From assembly GCA_035582835.1 (NCBI GenBank), contig JAYKAV010002441.1:515252-579251 (forward strand): a DNA stretch of 64,000 nucleotides, written 5' to 3'. Made by a program: the position numbers and the translations under genes. The first letter of the stretch is position 1, and each line of letters opens with the position of its first letter. This stretch comes from Phoebastria nigripes (taxonomy: Eukaryota > Chordata > Aves > Procellariiformes > Diomedeidae). Positions 14,060-25,900 of this stretch are shown piece after piece. Below the pieces are notes generated by a model that saw only the letters and a list, made by a program, of their open reading frames with translations, did no database searches and was not told where the DNA came from.

Positions 14060-17000
14060 GCTTTTTAAACAGTTAGTAGCCAGTCCGGTAGCATTTGAAT
14101 AATTCTATCAGTATATCTTTAGGGGAAGAAAATGGCAGTATGGAGGCAAAATGGGTCACTACAAACACTTGAGGTTCGCTTTGAACCAAGCTGTCACAGT
14201 GTGGAGCCATAATAAGTTTTACTAGCAGTCTATTTTTCACTGAGTTCTTGTGTGTGGATGGAGGAGGAGGAAAAACACATTGCAAGCAATATCCACTTAA
14301 ACAGAATATCTGACCAGCTACATTTCATGGCCCTTCAAAGTAATTTGCTTATGTACCTTAGTTCAGATAGATTCTGCAAGGTATTAATCACAAAGGTCTC
14401 ATATTTTCAGTAGGTATACTTTACCAATTCATTTTCAAAAGAGAGATAATTCACACTCTGGCTTCCTACTGTTCCTGATTTGAGTTTTCGTTGCACTGAG
14501 GGCAAAAAAAATGAAGACAATGCTATTAACTATTCAGTAATATAGAAAACCATGGGGCAAAACTGTGATTAAGTCATTTATATGCAGAGAAACAGCCAAT
14601 ATACAAAATGGTACTTCTGTCTCTGCATGAGTGAAGGGCATCTCTCACAGCAGAGCTTCAGTTCTATGTAGGCACTGAAATAAGAGACCAGCTTTTGAAA
14701 AAGCTCAAGATAGTTGACATCTGGTGAGTGGGAACTTCTCTGACAGAAGGGTACCTATTCAGGTTTTGAAACAGATGAGAAATACTTTGATATCTCTGAG
14801 GACCTGGGCTAGTCTGGACATAAATTCTTCTGCCTAAAATATGTGAACTTCAAAAAATCCGGCTCTTTTTAAACTCTGAAACAGGAACTAATCTTTTGGG
14901 AAAACCTGGCTTGCATCTGAGTCAATTAGAAAATAGTTTCACACTCCAAATAGAAGCTAAAAATTGTAGGATGAACTTCTAGCACATTCCATTTAATGCA
15001 AGAATACTTTCTTTGCAGGCTATGCCATTCCCATGGCTGCTCAGACATGAAGGAGTTTATTTACAAAACGCCCTTTACAAAATTATCCCCTTTTCCTTTT
15101 TCCTCCCAAAAAGGGAGATGTCACAGAAGATGCACATACATAAAGTCTCTTACAGTCTAACATGCATACACATATACATAGACGTTATATACATCTACTT
15201 ACATACACATACAGGATTCTTAGATAACAACTGCAGCCACCTGAACATATGGCAAAGCCACGGGCAACTTTGCATTCAAAAGAAATGGAGGTCAGTAGAA
15301 AACAGAGCAATGCTCAGGGGAATTTTACAGCCTAGACAGCTTGTCAGAGCCAAAGACAGCCTGCACCTATAGGAAAATCAAAGGTGTCTACTACCAGTCA
15401 CGACAATGAAATTATAGATAGCTGGCTAACCTGGGAGTCAGTAGCTGGTGCAAGGGCAGTGTGCAGCCCCATACTTAAGCATGTGTCAGTTGTAGGAAAT
15501 CTTGAAGGCAGTCAGGCCACTCATTAAGTCAGATGTGTTTAAGCGCCTGGCTCACGCAAAGCCTGGAGAGTATCAGCTGGTATGAAATGCTACTGTGCTC
15601 TTTCAAACCAGATGGGCAGAGCGCCAACACAGTTGTTTGATCAAAGGTACAGAGAAAGCTGAGTGCCTTACAATTTACCCTCCACCCTCCCATCAGATAA
15701 GGAAGCACCAGAGGACCTCACCCCTCATGCTGCCCCTTCTCACTCCATCAGTGATGGGGGCAGATGGCAGAGTACAGCCAAATGAAGCAAGAAGTTACCA
15801 CAGAAAAGTTTTTAGTGTTAAAATACTTGGAGAATTAAGAAATGCCTGGGAAACAACAATCCCACTGCTCATGCTTTTCCTGCAGAGCTAAAATTTTTAT
15901 TTTAGCATTTTAAAACAAAAATGTTAATTCTCTCCAGGAGTTTATGTCAGCCACTCCAGCAGCGGGAGTAGAAAGCTGCTTTAGAGCCTGGATACATACT
16001 AAGGAACCCATATAAACCCATCAGCAGCTAAGTTTTGCTTAGAAATGACAGTTCAGCGGAGCAGATGTGATAGGAGTCACAGAAGTACGAGCTTGGTCCT
16101 CCCCCCAGGGTGCTATGCCTGAGATTATGGACCCAGGGAAAAAAAATCTTTTGTCATTGCCTTACTTATTTTCTTGGAAGGTGCGTGTCCAATAAATAGA
16201 AAACAGATGCTGCTAAATATTTGATTACTTTTCTCACCCCTCAGCATCCACAAATGTTTTATAATTAATGGGCCCAGAAAAAAAATCATTCTATCCCTGT
16301 GCTTTTGAAACAGCAAGAGATGGGTCTGTTTAATGCCCTGTGACAGAGGACTTTTCTATGTACAGTTCCTTTTCTTGAAAGCAAAAAAAAAAAGATCTGA
16401 CTGAAAGTTCACTGAAGAAAAGGATAGATAGTGAAGAATTTGAGCTCGACGTTAATCATAACATTATGATTTTACAGGCTTGGAACTTAAAAAATAGGGT
16501 TAAAATGATGAAATTAAAATAATACTAGAAAAAACTCTATAAGAAAATACTGCTAATAAGGTTTCTTGACTCTTCCTTTATTTTCATTTTATTCGCTTAC
16601 TTCAGTCCTTCTCCTGAGCCTCCCTCTGACATTGTCATGGATCAAATACACTGTCTTCCACAAACAGCACCCAATGCTACACTGTCCAAGCCCAGAAAAA
16701 AATTAAGACTTCCTAGTTTTGTTGAGAAAATGCACAGCCAGACTGTCATGAGACTGCAATGTGCAGCAGAAACGCTCCCAGGAGTCCAGCCCTCACTGCC
16801 TGTGGAGAGGTTGATCTCTCTCAGAAAGTAAATTATTAAGGAGATACTTTCTTTCCAAAAGCTTCTTCTGAACAGCATTCTTTCTATACTACTGAGTGGA
16901 GCACAACATAAACACAGACAAATACAATTAAGCATTTTGCAATAAAAATACGAAGTTTCTTTGAACTGTTCTTACCAACACGGTTAAATGGGCAGAATTC

Positions 17001-17353
17001 ACTGCCCAGACTATTAGAAAGCCTTGGGTCTAGACAATTAGTCTTCAGCAAACATCCCTCACAACTGTATTTAATCCATTGATCCAGAGGGATGTAATTT
17101 TGACAATCTGAGTTTTAGCTTATCTGTTCTGCTCCACTGCCAGGAGTGTGGCATTGTACTGCAGAACAAGGCTGTATGAATAGAAAACATTACACTTCGC
17201 AAAGCAAGCAGATGCTAAACTGATGAGTGCCACGGAAATACAGAACATGAAAACAAAAAATGGTATTTTCTTTTTTCTCCTGTAAAGTTGTTGATATGGA
17301 CTCTGAGGATGACCATCTTAAACTTGGTTCTTCTCACAGTATTAGGGTAAGAT
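14060..17353. other. Non-coding stretch, no gene recognised
   Basis: No supported coding region. Around 15150-15215 there is a loose CATACA/ATACAT-rich simple sequence. Short frames at 15013-15372 and 15595-15891 look like chance, since they have no domain and no splice context. Confidence 0.5.
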
Positions 17354-17586
17354 CACAGAGTGGATGTGGGTGGAGGGTACCTTGGGAGGTCTCTGGTCCA
17401 ACCCCCTGCCCAAAGCAGGGTCAGCCCTGGGGTCAGACCAGGTGCTCAGGGCTTTGTCCAGCTGGGGCTTGAAATCCCCAAGCACAGAGCTGTCAAAAAC
17501 CTCTCTGGGAAACCTGCCCCACTGCCAGACTGTCCTCATGGGGAAATGTGGCCCCTGGTTCCAGCCTGAACTCCTCAGTTTCAGCT
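17354..17586 (-). mobile_element. CR1 LINE 3'-end fragment beside the Topors-like gene
   Basis: The plus strand carries the reverse complement of a CR1 3' end. It is more diverged than the copy at 13.9 kb but keeps 'ggtccaaccccctgcccaaagcagggtcag', 'cagggctttgtccagctggggcttgaaatcccc' and 'aaaacctctctgggaaacctgcccc'. It ends about 30 bp before the promoter-like repeats of the RING-finger gene. It therefore marks the upstream edge of the GC-rich cassette and is close enough to affect its regulation. Confidence 0.88.
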
Positions 17587-17613
17587 GATGCTGGGCACCT
17601 GGCAGATGGCCCG

Positions 17614-17682
17614 CTGTGACATCACCAAGCAGTGGACTGTGATGTCAGCGAGCGATGGACTGTGACCTCGCGTCCCTTGCTG
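17614..17682 (+). promoter_or_regulatory. 23-bp tandem repeats with CRE-like octamers, probable promoter of the Topors-like gene
   Basis: Two clear 23-bp units (17614-17636 and 17637-17659) and a decayed third (17660-17682) each begin CTGTGA. Unit 1 contains TGACATCA and unit 2 contains TGATGTCA, which are reverse complements of one another and one base from the consensus CRE TGACGTCA. Unit 3 keeps only TGACCTCG. The block lies about 470 bp before the chosen start codon and just before a candidate leader intron, which suits a proximal promoter. CRE-type sites are typical of CREB/CREM-driven genes, often germline ones. That use here is inference. Confidence 0.5.
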
Positions 17683-17914
17683 CTTATCTTTGGGCGCTGG
17701 CAGAGCCTGGCCCAGCCTGGCTCATGCCTGGACTCCTGCCGAGCGTGCCTGCGAGGTCTGGAGGGTCAAGCGAGGCTTCTGCTGGTGCTGGGTGGTGCTT
17801 TGGGGGCTGCCGTTGGCGGCTCTCAGTGCCCGTCCCGGAGCCATCCCCTGTGTTTCCCTGGCCCTGCCTGGTTCAGGCAGCCGGGCACCGTGGGGCATGC
17901 TTGCAGCAGTGGAG

Positions 17915-18065
17915 GTGAGCTGTGCAGGGAAACATCCCCCGGGGTGGCTGTGGGGCAGGCGATGGGGCTCGAGGAGCCAGGAGGATGTCCTTCTCGAGGG
18001 ACCTGGGCATTTCTTCCTCCCCTCCGCAGGACAGCGAGTGACTATGGCCTCTCTCCATTCTGCAG
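17915..18065 (+). other. Candidate 5'-leader intron of the Topors-like gene
   Basis: A donor-like GAG|GTGAGC occurs at 17914/17915. Two acceptor-like sites follow: a C/T-rich tract ending in GCAG at 18029 and another ending in TGCAG at 18065. Removal would give an intron of 115 or 151 bases and bring a leader exon next to the coding exon. After the second acceptor an in-frame ATG appears at 18067, giving a possible 29-residue extension of the protein. No transcript evidence is available. Confidence 0.35.
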
Positions 18066-18153
18066 CATGCGACACTGTTTGGCAGCGCCGGTGCCAGCGA
18101 GGGGGAGCAGCTCCTCATCCTCAGCGTTCCCCAACCCGCTGCAGAGCGCAAAC

Positions 18154-19217
18154 ATGGCCACAGAGGCAGAGTGGAGCTGCCCCATCTGCCGTGACGCTCG
18201 AGATGACGTCGCTTATGTGATACCCTGTTGCCACCCATTCTGCCTGGGCTGCATCCTGCGGTGGGCAAAAATGACATCAAATTGCCCACTCTGCAGAGGA
18301 CGGATGGAGAAGGTCAAGTTTTCTGTGCGGGGAGAAGATGACTACCTAGAGGATGTCATCACGCCCCCTGCAGAGCCATCAGTCACCAGCAGCGAGGCAG
18401 GCAGAGCTCCCAGCCGCCTGGCCAACAGCAGCCCCCATCACCCCACAGCGTCCCCTCCGTCTTCTCTGCAGGGGATGCCCTTCCTGGAAGAGCAGCAGCC
18501 TGCGGGGACAGAAGCCAGGCCACCATGGGTGGCCTCCCGCCTGAGGTCTGGGCAGCACTTTTCCAGCAAAACCAGCATCTCCTCTACCCTGTGCTGCCCT
18601 GGCTGCGCCGCGAGCTGGAGGCAATATATGAGGAAGAGTGGTGGCTGGCAACGGCAGCAGAAAAGCTGATTGTGCATGCCCTGTGCTGCTATGGGCCGGA
18701 TGGGGAGGCTGTGGTCCAGCGGATGCAGTCTGGCCTCGAGGAACATACAGCACCGCTGGTCCATGGCCTCATCAATGTCATCCTGCAACGGTGCAGCGAG
18801 GAGGCCTGGAGGCTGCTGTGCTCCTACGCTGCCAGGGAGGAGGACGACAGTCCTGCTGTCAGCCCCAGCCCCATCGCCTCCCGCGGGGGGACTCCCGACT
18901 CCAGCCTGGCTGCCTCCAGCAGCCCTGCAGGCTCTGACGGGGAGGACCAATCTGGCACTTTGGAGGCCGTCCTTGGCGGGGGTCCCGGCTGCCCCCCATC
19001 TGTGCCCATCCCTGCAGAGCAGGAGCAGCCCCAGGAGGAGCTGGGGGAGGTGGTGGCAGCAGGTCCCTCTGCCCAGGGCTGCCACTGCAGACCCTCCGCC
19101 ACTGGCCAGGGCAGGGACCACTTGCCTGGGGGGCCCCGGCGCGCCTCAAAGAGGAGGCCCACTGTCCTCCAGGACTCTTCCCAGCCCTGCAAGAGGCTGC
19201 CCCGCCGGCGGCACTAG
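18154..19217 (+). CDS. Topors-like RING-finger E3 ubiquitin ligase (avian TOPRS-type), single coding exon broken by one frameshift
   Basis: Probable nuclear E3 ubiquitin ligase of the Topors type. The chosen ATG at 18154 has a good Kozak context (A at -3, G at +4), and the RING starts at once. Zinc ligands are C9, C12, C25, H27, C30, C33, C44 and C47, with spacing C-x2-C-x12-C-x-H-x2-C-x2-C-x10-C-x2-C, a complete C3HC4 RING. A Ser/Pro-rich linker follows. From about 18525 the coding continues in the next frame (230 codons). There, a region rich in Leu and Trp ([14 protein letters not shown], then GPDGEAVVQ and TAPLVHGLI) resembles the helical part that follows the RING in Topors. The tail is acidic and Ser/Pro-rich, then ends in basic KRR/RRR clusters that could be a nuclear signal. 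Two consecutive TAG stops end it. The two frames overlap openly from 18342 to 18669, so the shift lies there, most likely near 18525 by loss of one base. The parts total about 350 residues, far shorter than vertebrate Topors, with no long SR-rich tail. It may be a young pseudogene, a sequencing error, or a gene read with a frameshift. Confidence 0.78.
18178..18294 (+). other. RING-finger (C3HC4) domain segment
   Basis: This encodes residues 9-47 of the protein starting at 18154. All eight zinc-binding positions are intact. The hydrophobic residue after the first Cys pair position (I11) and the W37 between the sixth and seventh ligands match the usual E2-contact positions of active RINGs. The N-terminal half could therefore still bind an E2, even if translation stops at the frame-1 stop at 18667-18669. 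Confidence 0.88.
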
Positions 19218-19241
19218 TAGGGCTCCATCAACTCTTTATTC

Positions 19242-19247
19242 AAGAAA
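19242..19247 (+). terminator. Weak polyadenylation-signal candidate (AAGAAA)
   Basis: No AATAAA follows the stop codons closely. AAGAAA, a known weak variant hexamer, sits 25 bases after the stop within an A-rich run. The family member may once have had AATAAA here, but that is a guess. Confidence 0.25.
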
Positions 19248-20259
19248 AAGAAAATAGCCATTTCCCTGACACAGTCTCTGGGTGCTGCTTTCTCCCCCTC
19301 CTCCTGGTGCCTTTCCCTGTCCCCTGTGCCCCACCATGGGTGGCACCAGCCTGCTGGGGGGCACAGCCATGGGCCCTCGGAGCCCCAGGGCCATGTCAGC
19401 AGCGCCTCCTCCCGCAGGAAATCCTGCTGCAGCCGCGCACCTGCAGCGCAGCGGATGCCGAGAGCAGAGCAGGCAGGAGGGGAAGCTGGGTTTGTCGCAG
19501 GTCCAATGCCCTCAGCCTGCGTCCAGTCCCTCTCTCTGCCTACCTACTGACACTTCTGCTCTGCTCTGGTTTCTCTCTGCTGTCTGATGTTGGCCAGGGC
19601 AACCTCGCTGTGGGGAGGGCTGTCAAGGAGGCACTGACAACGGGCAGGGCATCTGAGCCAGAGGCAAGCCTTGGGGTAACAGTATTTGGCAGGTACAGAG
19701 TGATTTCTACCAGCCCAAGCCTTTGCCAAGAAAAACAAGTCCTTCAGCTTTTACCTCACGCAGGCTGGCATTTCACTTCTCATTTGGCCAACAGAGAAAG
19801 TGATGAAGGAANGTGGGGTCATCCCAGATCACAAAACAACTCCTTGCTGGAGCCAACACTCAGCTTCTGGAAGCTCCTGACTCCTAGTCCTGGGTAAAGT
19901 GATTCATATGGCTGATAAGAGGTCCCAAATAGGGAAGAAAAAGGTTGTCTTTGTGTAGGGGGAGGCAGGACTGGAGATATTTCCAACATTTTGTACAACA
20001 TCTCTACTCCAGAACAATGGGGGAGTGAGAGAAGAAATGTAGAAATATCACCAGAGGAGAAGAGATAAGGAGAATGAGCTTGGGAAGGTGCAGATGTGGA
20101 CAAGAGGCATGTGCTCAAATGTTACCTCTTTGCATATACCCTGTGCACTCACATTCTCCTAAAATCCCATGGTTGCGGTACCAGGAGGGCTTTGGTAGGG
20201 AAGCGTCATCTTCTAAGCTGAATCCTATCAGCACTAGCTCTGAGAGAAAGTACAATGAT

Positions 20260-20300
20260 GGTTCGGTTTGGTTTGGTTGGGTTGCGTTGGGTTGGGTTTA
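20260..20300 (+). repeat. GGTTT/GGGTT-type simple repeat
   Basis: A run of GGTTT, GGTTG and GGGTT units with only T, G and one or two C interruptions. Four or more GG/GGG runs are separated by two to seven bases, so a two-tetrad G-quadruplex is possible on the plus strand. Confidence 0.65.
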
Positions 20301-22933
20301 GCTGGTTTTTGACCCCAGGGTGCACAGCTGTAGAAACCACAATACCATCAACCCAGCTGTCGTCTTGTCTTTCCAGGGCCTTTCCAAGCTCATTTGTGGG
20401 GGTACTTTTGGGGAGAGGTCTGCTGGGTTTTTGTCTCTCTGGTTTGCTTTTCAAAACCAACGCCTGCAGCCAGAAAGTACTTTCTCTTTATAATGCCATA
20501 GGATTTGTCATCTTCCAGGGACTAAACACAACCATTTTCACTCCCGTTGCTTTCCCACCAGCCTTTCTGTATGTAGTGATTCTATTGTGAGGTCTGCAGC
20601 AGCAGGGAACAACCTCTACCCTGCTCCCCACTCCCATCTAACAGCCGGTTGCCACTGTACAGCCGTGCTGAGCCACTTCTCTCGCACAGCATTTTCCAGC
20701 AGGAACTCAGTCCCTGTCACACTTTCCAGGAACATGAGGACCACCAGGCTTTTACCTCCCTTCCTACCTTCGAAGGAGCAGGAAGATCTGTTGCAAGTGC
20801 CGGATCCAAGAGCAGCCTGACTCCAAGCTGGATCAGACACAAATGCAACCTGCACTGTGACTAACCCTGCCAAGCACGTTCACCTCAAAATCTCTGCTGG
20901 TCTAAAGAGACTGGTTATCATCACTTCTGGCCTCAAAGAAGACTGCGCTATTTCCATTCCTTTTTCCTTGTGGGTTTCAGACTATATGGTCATACAAAGC
21001 ACAAATACTGCACACAACCATATTTGTCAACTCAAAGGGAGTGCTTACCACAACATAGTTTAATCATTAATCTATAGTTCAGTTAAGTAGCGGGACCACT
21101 AACTAGTCTGCTTACCTCTGGACAGAAAAAGGCTCTACCCAGCTGTGCTCAGGGGAGAGCAGTGTCTCTAGGCTGGACAGAGTAATTCAATAATCCCTTA
21201 AAAGAAACATTTAAACTGTCCACTTAATGAAGTGATGAGTCACAGGAATAACTGAGAGGAAGGAAGCTTTTTAATCTTGGGTAAGAGCTGGACATTTAAG
21301 GGTGCAATTGTCTTTAAGTCAAGATCTTCTTCACTAAATGCTGAACTCAGGGTAAGACATTTTCTACTCAGAGGCTGGACGCCAGCCACAGAATGCTGTA
21401 AGAACGGGCTGTTAGGTGGGCGACAGAGTGAGAGACCTCTCCGATGTCTCAGGAGCTGGTGGGAAGCATGCACAGACAGAAGCAGGGCTTTTATTTCTAT
21501 GTGGCTATTTCTGATCTAGCTTCCTTGGTGTCTGGGTTAATTCTTACAAGTAAAATCTGTGTTTCTACCTTTAGCTACGCATGGTGTCATGAGAAGTGTC
21601 ACAGTAACTAGCAACCAGCACGAATGTCTCTCAGGTATGTGAGAAGTGGAGGAGTGCCCCTCTCCACTTACAGAGGCGGGTTTTGCATGGGGCTGGTGTG
21701 TACAGCACTCGGGGGCTTTGCAGTGTGATCGTGTGCATGGCAAATTTGGCTGTGAACAGCTCCAGGCAGACTCCTCAGCATGCAGCAGGACACAGGGAAC
21801 GAGGGACACCATCACGCTCACAGGCCTATCTGCAAACACACAACACCTGCAGCTCCGTCTCTGCAAGGGGCAGTGCTAGGTGCTTCAGAGGAAGGCGCTG
21901 GACCTCACCCCACCCTCTCTGGTCGGTAAATGTAGCAGCAGCCTGATTTCTGCATAAGAGCAGATTAAATCTAATGGCCAGACATGAGCTTAACAGCTGA
22001 AGGTCAGGGAGTTAACAAACCATGCAAAATTACTTAGGAAAATGACTCTGAAAGCAGTCCAAAAGTATTATATAAGAAATAGGAGAATATGGGAATAGGA
22101 ATATGAGAAACAGGGTTTCTGCCTGAACTTAATACCTACCACCAGATACTACATGACAGTAAACTTTAATGAACATATCTAGTGAAGATGCCTTAACTAA
22201 CTCTCGCCTACTCTTTTTTCTAAAGCATTAAAAATCAGTGCTACAAATACGGAGCTGGGGAGATGAAAGGTAGTCTTCAAAGGCATTGGCGTCATCTAGG
22301 AATCACACTGTTATGGATTTCCATAAATGCTGAGTACCTATTCCATTCTTGGCTTTCAAGAAAATCTTACCCATTAGTGAATAATGATCGTCCCTGAAAA
22401 CAGACACACACAGAAATAAAGGCCTATACTTGGCCCAGTTTTCTCCCAAGATATTTTTGAGCCTCAAGCAATAGCTCCATTTCATCAAATGCTCTGTTCC
22501 TCTCCTCTAATTTAATTTCCAATGCAGCTGTCCATCTAGTTCACATGCTGTTCATTATAGCTTTTAAATTTTAACAATGCTCTTGGGTTGGATGCATGAA
22601 AAAGAGAATGGGTAGGCATTTGTCGTTCTAGTGGTAATGAAAAGACTGTCCTGGGTATCCATTTTTAATTCATGTTTAAACATTAATGCTTTTGAAAAGA
22701 ACAATTTGGCTATGGTTTATCTTCCCAGGTGCCAGGCTGGACGTGTCTTGAAAAAGACTTACTTTGCTTCTACAGCATGCACACAACTTCAAGACTTGCA
22801 AGCATATGCTAGCAAAAATGGCCTGGGAAAATGCATTTGTGCATAAGTACAGAGTTATCCACTGTTTCACCTCTCAGAATTAAATGTTTTGAGGGAACGA
22901 ATTACTAACCAGCACCTATATCCTCTGAAGATA

Positions 22934-22990
22934 ATTAGGAACCTGGTGCTCACTGACTTCAATGGGAGCTAGTCACCCAAGAATCTTTTA
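22934..22990. repeat. Ancient amniote/sauropsid interspersed repeat (family name unsure)
   Basis: It contains the core TGACTTCAATGGGAGCTAG flanked by GGTGCTC on the left and GTCACCC on the right. This resembles an old, partly palindromic repeat that is common in turtle, crocodile and bird genomes. The identification is from memory of the core sequence only. Confidence 0.4.
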
Positions 22991-25900
22991 AGAATAAGCA
23001 ATGATATGGCATTGCAAGATAATGCCAGAAATGACGTGCATTTAATGCAGTTTGGCTTTGATCTATGTTTTCTGTGGAGAACCTTAGGCATGCCACAGTC
23101 CACCTATGGGAATAATCACCTAGTCCTGTTGTGGTTCAGCTGGTTGAATCTGCAGGCTGAGAGGCAAGAGACGACACCTGAGATAATAAGATGCAGGTGA
23201 GTAATTCACTAAATTGCTGGAGGAGATGCAGGAAATGGGCCAGGTGGGTGAAAAATGAAAGAGAGAAGGATCAGCTCATGTGAAAAATCACAGTAATTTC
23301 AACGAAAGTCAAGAAAATAGCTGACACTGACTCATACTCATCAAATTCCATGAACTTTCCAAAAGCAGGTTTGTTATCGGAGAAACAACAAAGCAGCCAT
23401 TTGATTTCCAAACGGCAACCAAAAGTCCACTTTCAGCACAGTACTGAGACATTCTGGATAAGACTTAAAATTTAGGAAGATCTGCATTCTGCATTCTGTT
23501 ACTATCTTCTTCCTGAAATGTAAGAAGTCACTCCCATGGACAGAAGGGATTTTAAATTGTTGTGAAGGGGCATCAGCGGCTCTTTGCAAACCGATGCAAA
23601 ATTTTCTTCCTTCGTTGTTGAATAAAAGCAACATCACATATGCTTCCTTAAGTTTGATAGGACTTAAATAGGATCTGTTCAGGTTTTATAGACATTCTAT
23701 CTGTACAACAGAATCAGACAATACCAAATAATTTCATTGCACTTTATCATATTAAAACAAAAAAATAATGATGACTGTAGGATGGAGAAAACGGAATCAG
23801 AGAACTGTCCTATTAGCTGGGATAACAGGGTAAGAGTCAGAATATTTTACGAGCTTCGTAACAGGTTATTGGGTAAGTGTTTGAAACTGGTGACAAATTT
23901 TAAACAGGCAGAAGCATACATAAACATTATTTTACCAGCTAACCTCAAAGGCAGCAATGGCACAGATAGAGACCTTAAAATGTACTGCAAGGCCTGCACT
24001 GCTACAGAGTACTCTACTTGCAGAGCTCCTACAAAGCAAGGTTTATATATTTTTAAAAAGGTGGGGTTTTTAAGTGTTATCCACCACTGTACAATACTCA
24101 AAAGTAGGATAATATGTTACTGGTATACTTTAAGAAGTCTAAAAGTTAGTTTATTTGGGAAATTCAGCAAAATGCCCTTCATTAGAATCTGTCAGGAAAA
24201 GAAATGAGAGCTATGGGAAATAACCCTTTTAATGAGAAATATGTTTCATATCTAAAGCAGAAATCCCTGGGAAAACCAAAAGCTTTAATCCAGAGACCAA
24301 AGCCTGAAAGGGCAAGAACCACGTACAGATTTTTGGCCTACACTTCTACTCTGCTAAAAGGAGACTGAATTATCTCTCTGTTTTAATGACAACTGAGTGT
24401 CTTGGGGAGAAAGGTATTGATTTCACTTTAAAAATCCCTCAAGCCTTTTATTACAAGATGAAAAAAGCCATTCCTCATTGACTCCTAGAAGTATTGGTGA
24501 CACAGAGTGAGTTTATGCAAGCAACACGAGGAAGAAAAGTCCTGAAGGGCCCCACTGAAGCACCACGATCTTAGAGAAACCTTCAACAGCGGTGGTCAAG
24601 CAAAACAAGCCTGGTTTTGCCTACTCCATGGGGAACAGACTGCAGCAATGCAGAACAGTCAGCTAAATGACACAGCTCCAAAGCAGAAATTCTCAGGATG
24701 AGGCAAAACAGATTCCGCCGTGGGCAAAGGATTCACGTTGCCCTGAACGTTACTGGGTCAGGAGCTGGCTGCAGGAACAGGTTTTAACAGAGCTCAGTCC
24801 TGCTGATATCATGAGCCTCCAGGAAATCACATTATTTCCAAATATCCTTGCTTCACCTACTCCCCACCTCCCTCTTCAGTGTAGTTTAATTTTTTTTGGA
24901 CATCCAGGCCTTGATGTAGTCACAGCCATTCCCCTGTGACTCAGCCTATTGTAAGATCCAGAGAAGGAGAGAACAGGGACTGGGATGATGCATGGGACAG
25001 GGAAGGTTGTGTGGGACAGGGTTCAATTTCTGCTCGCTAGGACCTCTGCTGCGTAACTTGCAGTGTCTCAGCCATTTAGATAGCTTCGATTCTTTGAGGC
25101 CGTATGATGTATCGTGTGACAGGGAAAGCTGTTGAGCTGATGATTTCTATTTTTTCCTGATCAAGAAGCTAAACACACTTTCAGGGCTAAAGTTGTGCCA
25201 GCACAGGGTGGTCTTAAATACTTCAAAGACTGAAGATTAATTTGCCTTAAAGAACAAAAAAATAGGCTTATCTCTAGTTTCCCAATGAACATTTTATCCA
25301 GCATTGCCCATATATTTCTTCCACCCTGGTGTCTCTCTCCATTTTCAAACTTCAGCAGTCGTGCACACTTCATTCCTATCACAGAGGAACAGAACACGAT
25401 GAAATCTGTCACTGTCAGAAATAGAAGAGCTGAGAGCTAAATGAAATAGCTACACAGAGCCTTACTCAAAAACATTAAAAAAAATCCAGGCCAACCATCA
25501 TTTTAAGTAAAAAACAATGCAACCCTTCTTTGCTGTGCTCCTCACTTCATGATCTTAACTGGCACACGGAGTGACAAACACCCTTCTTTTGCAAGGCATT
25601 CCAAATCTATCTGAAAAAAGTAAGTCTCTAAGCCTGGTCGATCTCTCAGATTTCCACCTAAACTTGTTTAAGGTAGAAGGGTTCAGACACAGGTCCACCT
25701 TTGCTCCTCTGTTTTGCCTGTCATGTGAACACAGTTTACTCAGTTTCAGGACCCACGAACTTTTCCAGGCTGGAACAGACCTTAGGTTGTCTTTGCTCTC
25801 TGTCTATCTGGAGCAGAAAGACTGAATGTAGAGGGAGTGCAGGAGCACATTGGGTGATCTGCAGTAATTCAAGTGACTGCTCCATTAGACTCCTTCTCTA

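Noticed and set aside
17632..18153. In-frame upstream extension of the RING frame starting at 17632
   Set aside because: It begins inside the promoter-like repeats, has no family likeness, and crosses good splice signals. The start at 18154 puts the RING at the N terminus with a strong Kozak context.
18438..19121. 227-codon frame on the minus strand opposite the RING gene
   Set aside because: It is a shadow of the GC-rich coding strand, and its sequence has no domain.
23126..23180. tRNA-like 'gtggttcagctggttgaatc'
   Set aside because: No B box at the right distance and no cloverleaf can be folded.
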